A DNA stretch of 14,526 nt from the NCBI GenBank assembly GCA_036562265.1, contig DATCKS010000104.1:1-14526 (forward strand), written 5' to 3'. Source of the stretch: DASVDK01 sp036562265 [NCBI: Thermodesulfobacteriota bacterium]. GTDB lineage: Bacteria; DASVDK01. The notes under the pieces are model-generated. The model was not told where the DNA came from, ran no database searches, and saw only the letters and a list, made by a program, of their open reading frames with translations. Below are positions 13,037 through 14,526 of this stretch, in pieces. The position numbers and the translations under genes are program-made. Positions within the stretch are counted from its first letter, which is position 1. Every line of letters begins with the position of its first letter.

Positions 13037-14259
13037 GGATCTACTACGGCTGGCGTCTGGTCGTGACGCTCGGCGTCACGGAGACGATCTCCTGGGGGAT
13101 CCTCTACTACAGCATCACGGTCTTCCTCGCCCCGATGGAGGCCGAACTCGGCTGGTCGCGGGCGGCGACCTCGGGCGCCTTCTCGGTGGCGCTCCTCGTC
13201 TCGGCCGTGACGGCCCTGCCGGTCGGCCGCTGGCTCGACCGCCACGGCGGGCGAGCCCTGATGACCGTCGGCTCCCTCGCCGCCGCCCTCCTCGTCGTGG
13301 CCTGGGCGCTCGTCGAGCGGCTCGCGACGTTCTACGCCGTCTGGATCGCGATCGGGGCGGTCATGGCCACGCTCCTCTACGACCCGGCCTTCACCATCGT
13401 GACGCGCTGGTTCGAGCGCGACCGGGCCCGTGCGCTCACGGCGGTCACGCTCATGGCCGGCTTCGCGAGCACCGTCTTCATCCCGCTGGCCGGCTGGCTG
13501 GTCGAGCAGGTCGGCTGGCGGCAGGCGCTCCTCGTCCTGGCCGCCCTGCAGCTCGCGACGGCCCTTCCCCATGCCGTCGTGCTGCGGCGCGCGCCCGAGG
13601 ACCTCGGCGTCGGCCCGGACGGCGACCCGCTGCCGGCCGGCGCCCTGGCCGCGCGGCCGGCGTCGAGGCCCGGCATGTCGCTCGGCACGGCCCTCAGGGA
13701 CCCGACGTTCCGCTGGCTCACGGCCGGCTTCGCCCTCACCGCCTTCGCGCAGGTGGGCGCCTCGGTCCACCTTGTTCCCTACTTCCTCGGCCGCGGCTAC
13801 GACCCGAACGTCGCGGCCACGGCGGCCGGGCTCATCGGCGCGGTGCAGGTCGCCGCGCGGCTCGTCTTCGCGCGGCTCGAGCGGCGCGTCACGCGCCGCA
13901 CCCTGGGAATCGTCGTCTACCTCCTCCCGGCCGCGGCGCTGGCGCTGGTGCTCGCCGTGCCGGGCGTGACCGGCATCACGCTGTTCGTCGTCGTCTTCGG
14001 CGCCGGCCGGGGGCTCACGACGCTCGCCCGCGCCCTGCTCGTGGCGGACGTCTACGGGGCGTCCCGCTACGGGAGCGCCAGCGGCGCGATCGCCCTCTTC
14101 GCGACGACGGCGCAGGCGGCGGCGCCGGCGGTGGTGGGTGCGGCCTACGACCTCGCAGGCGGCTACGACCCGGTCTTCTGGGCGCTGGCGGCGCTCTCGC
14201 TCCTGGCGGCCGCCGCCGTGGGGCGCGTCGCCGGGGCTACGCGCCCGCGCGGCGGATGA
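13033..14259 (+). CDS. Major facilitator superfamily transporter
   Basis: A 408-residue inner-membrane protein with about 12 hydrophobic segments in two halves, separated by a polar central loop (about residues 184-222, rich in Asp, Pro, Arg and Gly). MFS signatures include the first helix after YYGWRLVV, LGWSRAATSGAFS (39-51), and a motif A-like VGRWLDRHGGR (64-74) between helices 2 and 3. I place the start at GTG 13033, overlapping the ArsR stop as GTGA and giving the common short cytoplasmic N-terminus before YYGWRL; an upstream in-frame GTG at 12979 would add 18 residues but overlap ArsR much further. Proteins of this type are often annotated only as MFS or monocarboxylate-like transporters. 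The coupled ArsR regulator hints at metalloid or organic-toxin export, but the protein appears to have no cysteines. It overlaps the convergent gene by 23 bp. Confidence 0.9.
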   Translation: MRIYYGWRLVVTLGVTETISWGILYYSITVFLAPMEAELGWSRAATSGAFSVALLVSAVTALPVGRWLDRHGGRALMTVGSLAAALLVVAWALVERLATFYAVWIAIGAVMATLLYDPAFTIVTRWFERDRARALTAVTLMAGFASTVFIPLAGWLVEQVGWRQALLVLAALQLATALPHAVVLRRAPEDLGVGPDGDPLPAGALAARPASRPGMSLGTALRDPTFRWLTAGFALTAFAQVGASVHLVPYFLGRGYDPNVAATAAGLIGAVQVAARLVFARLERRVTRRTLGIVVYLLPAAALALVLAVPGVTGITLFVVVFGAGRGLTTLARALLVADVYGASRYGSASGAIALFATTAQAAAPAVVGAAYDLAGGYDPVFWALAALSLLAAAAVGRVAGATRPRGG

Positions 14260-14526
14260 GGATCTGGCCGCCCGACTCGACGATCTCGTACCGCTCCCCC
14301 GGCGTCACCCGCCGCATGTCGCGCCGCAGCCGCACGGTCAGGCCGCGCCGTTCCCAGTCGTCGGCGTGGGCCCTGAAGTGGGCGACGGCCCAGCGCACGG
14401 GCGTCGCAAGCTCGACCGGCGTCCGCTCGGCCCCGAGGTAGGCCAGCGGAACGATCCGCCGGAAGCCGAGCAGCTCGTGGTCGAGCTGGAGGTACTCGAT
14501 CCCCACCTCCCCCTCGGCGTTCGGCC
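14237..14526 (-). CDS. C-terminal part of an unrecognised protein (runs off the window)
   Basis: The minus-strand frame is open from the right edge to TAG at 14239-14237, giving at least 96 residues. An internal GTG at 14506 lacks a spaced ribosome binding site, and the frame continues through it (PNAEGE upstream), so I regard this as the 3' part of a longer gene. The visible part is mixed alpha/beta and soluble: EYLQLDHELLGFRRIV, a tryptophan-containing helix VRWAVAHFRAHADDWERRG, then two short strands ending VESGGQILIRRAGA. There is no membrane segment, zinc motif or repeat. I do not recognise the family. It converges with the MFS gene and overlaps its last 23 bp. Coding is supported by an uninterrupted frame and natural amino acid composition; a chance frame in GC-rich DNA cannot be fully excluded. 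Confidence 0.6.
   Translation of the reverse strand, partial: PNAEGEVGIEYLQLDHELLGFRRIVPLAYLGAERTPVELATPVRWAVAHFRAHADDWERRGLTVRLRRDMRRVTPGERYEIVESGGQILIRRAGA

Noticed and set aside
1-14526. CRISPR array, tRNA/rRNA genes, transposon ends or prophage genes
   Set aside because: No regularly spaced direct repeats, cloverleaf-like segments, transposase or integrase motifs were found on reading both strands.

Overview
The window is a high-GC bacterial chromosome segment with 14 genes. The guess at a host (an environmental Gram-negative-like lineage such as Rokubacteria/Methylomirabilota or Binatota) is only inference. It rests on the high GC and on a solute-binding protein with a Sec signal but no lipobox cysteine, which suggests a periplasm. 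No rRNA, tRNA, CRISPR array, insertion sequence or prophage gene was seen.

Left edge: a stand-alone, rather divergent translation initiation factor IF-1, then a canonical M20/CPG2-type metallopeptidase (273-1415). The latter converges on a FAD-dependent DadA-like D-amino-acid dehydrogenase on the minus strand (2669-1431).

Centre (2670-10859): a 69-bp divergent promoter region with a CTTGA-N4-TCAAG inverted repeat separates the oxidoreductase from a tightly packed plus-strand operon. Its order is a guanidino-modifying enzyme (arginine deiminase/DDAH superfamily), a dipeptide/oligopeptide-type substrate-binding protein, two Dpp-type permeases, two tandem M20-family proteins and a metal-dependent amidohydrolase. 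Junctions overlap (CTGA, ATGA, GTGA, TGATG) or are very short. Together the genes read as an import-and-hydrolysis pathway for an amide- or peptide-linked compound, possibly carrying a guanidino group, with the oxidoreductase acting on a released D- or N-substituted amino acid. No ABC ATPase is encoded. The second tandem M20 protein has lost several metal ligands that the first keeps, and the first permease appears to start at CTG.

Right part: an AbiEi/AbiEii type IV toxin-antitoxin pair (10959-12592) sits in visibly less GC-rich sequence, preceded by two similar inverted repeats that flank a good -10 hexamer. This looks like an acquired defence/maintenance module. It is followed by an ArsR-family repressor translationally coupled to an MFS transporter (12698-14259). 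An unrecognised partial gene on the minus strand runs off the right end.

The best candidate for a little-described system is the 2.7-10.9 kb operon. Three promoter-proximal genes also show a TANNNT hexamer 7-8 nt before an ATG that has no Shine-Dalgarno sequence, suggesting leaderless mRNAs.
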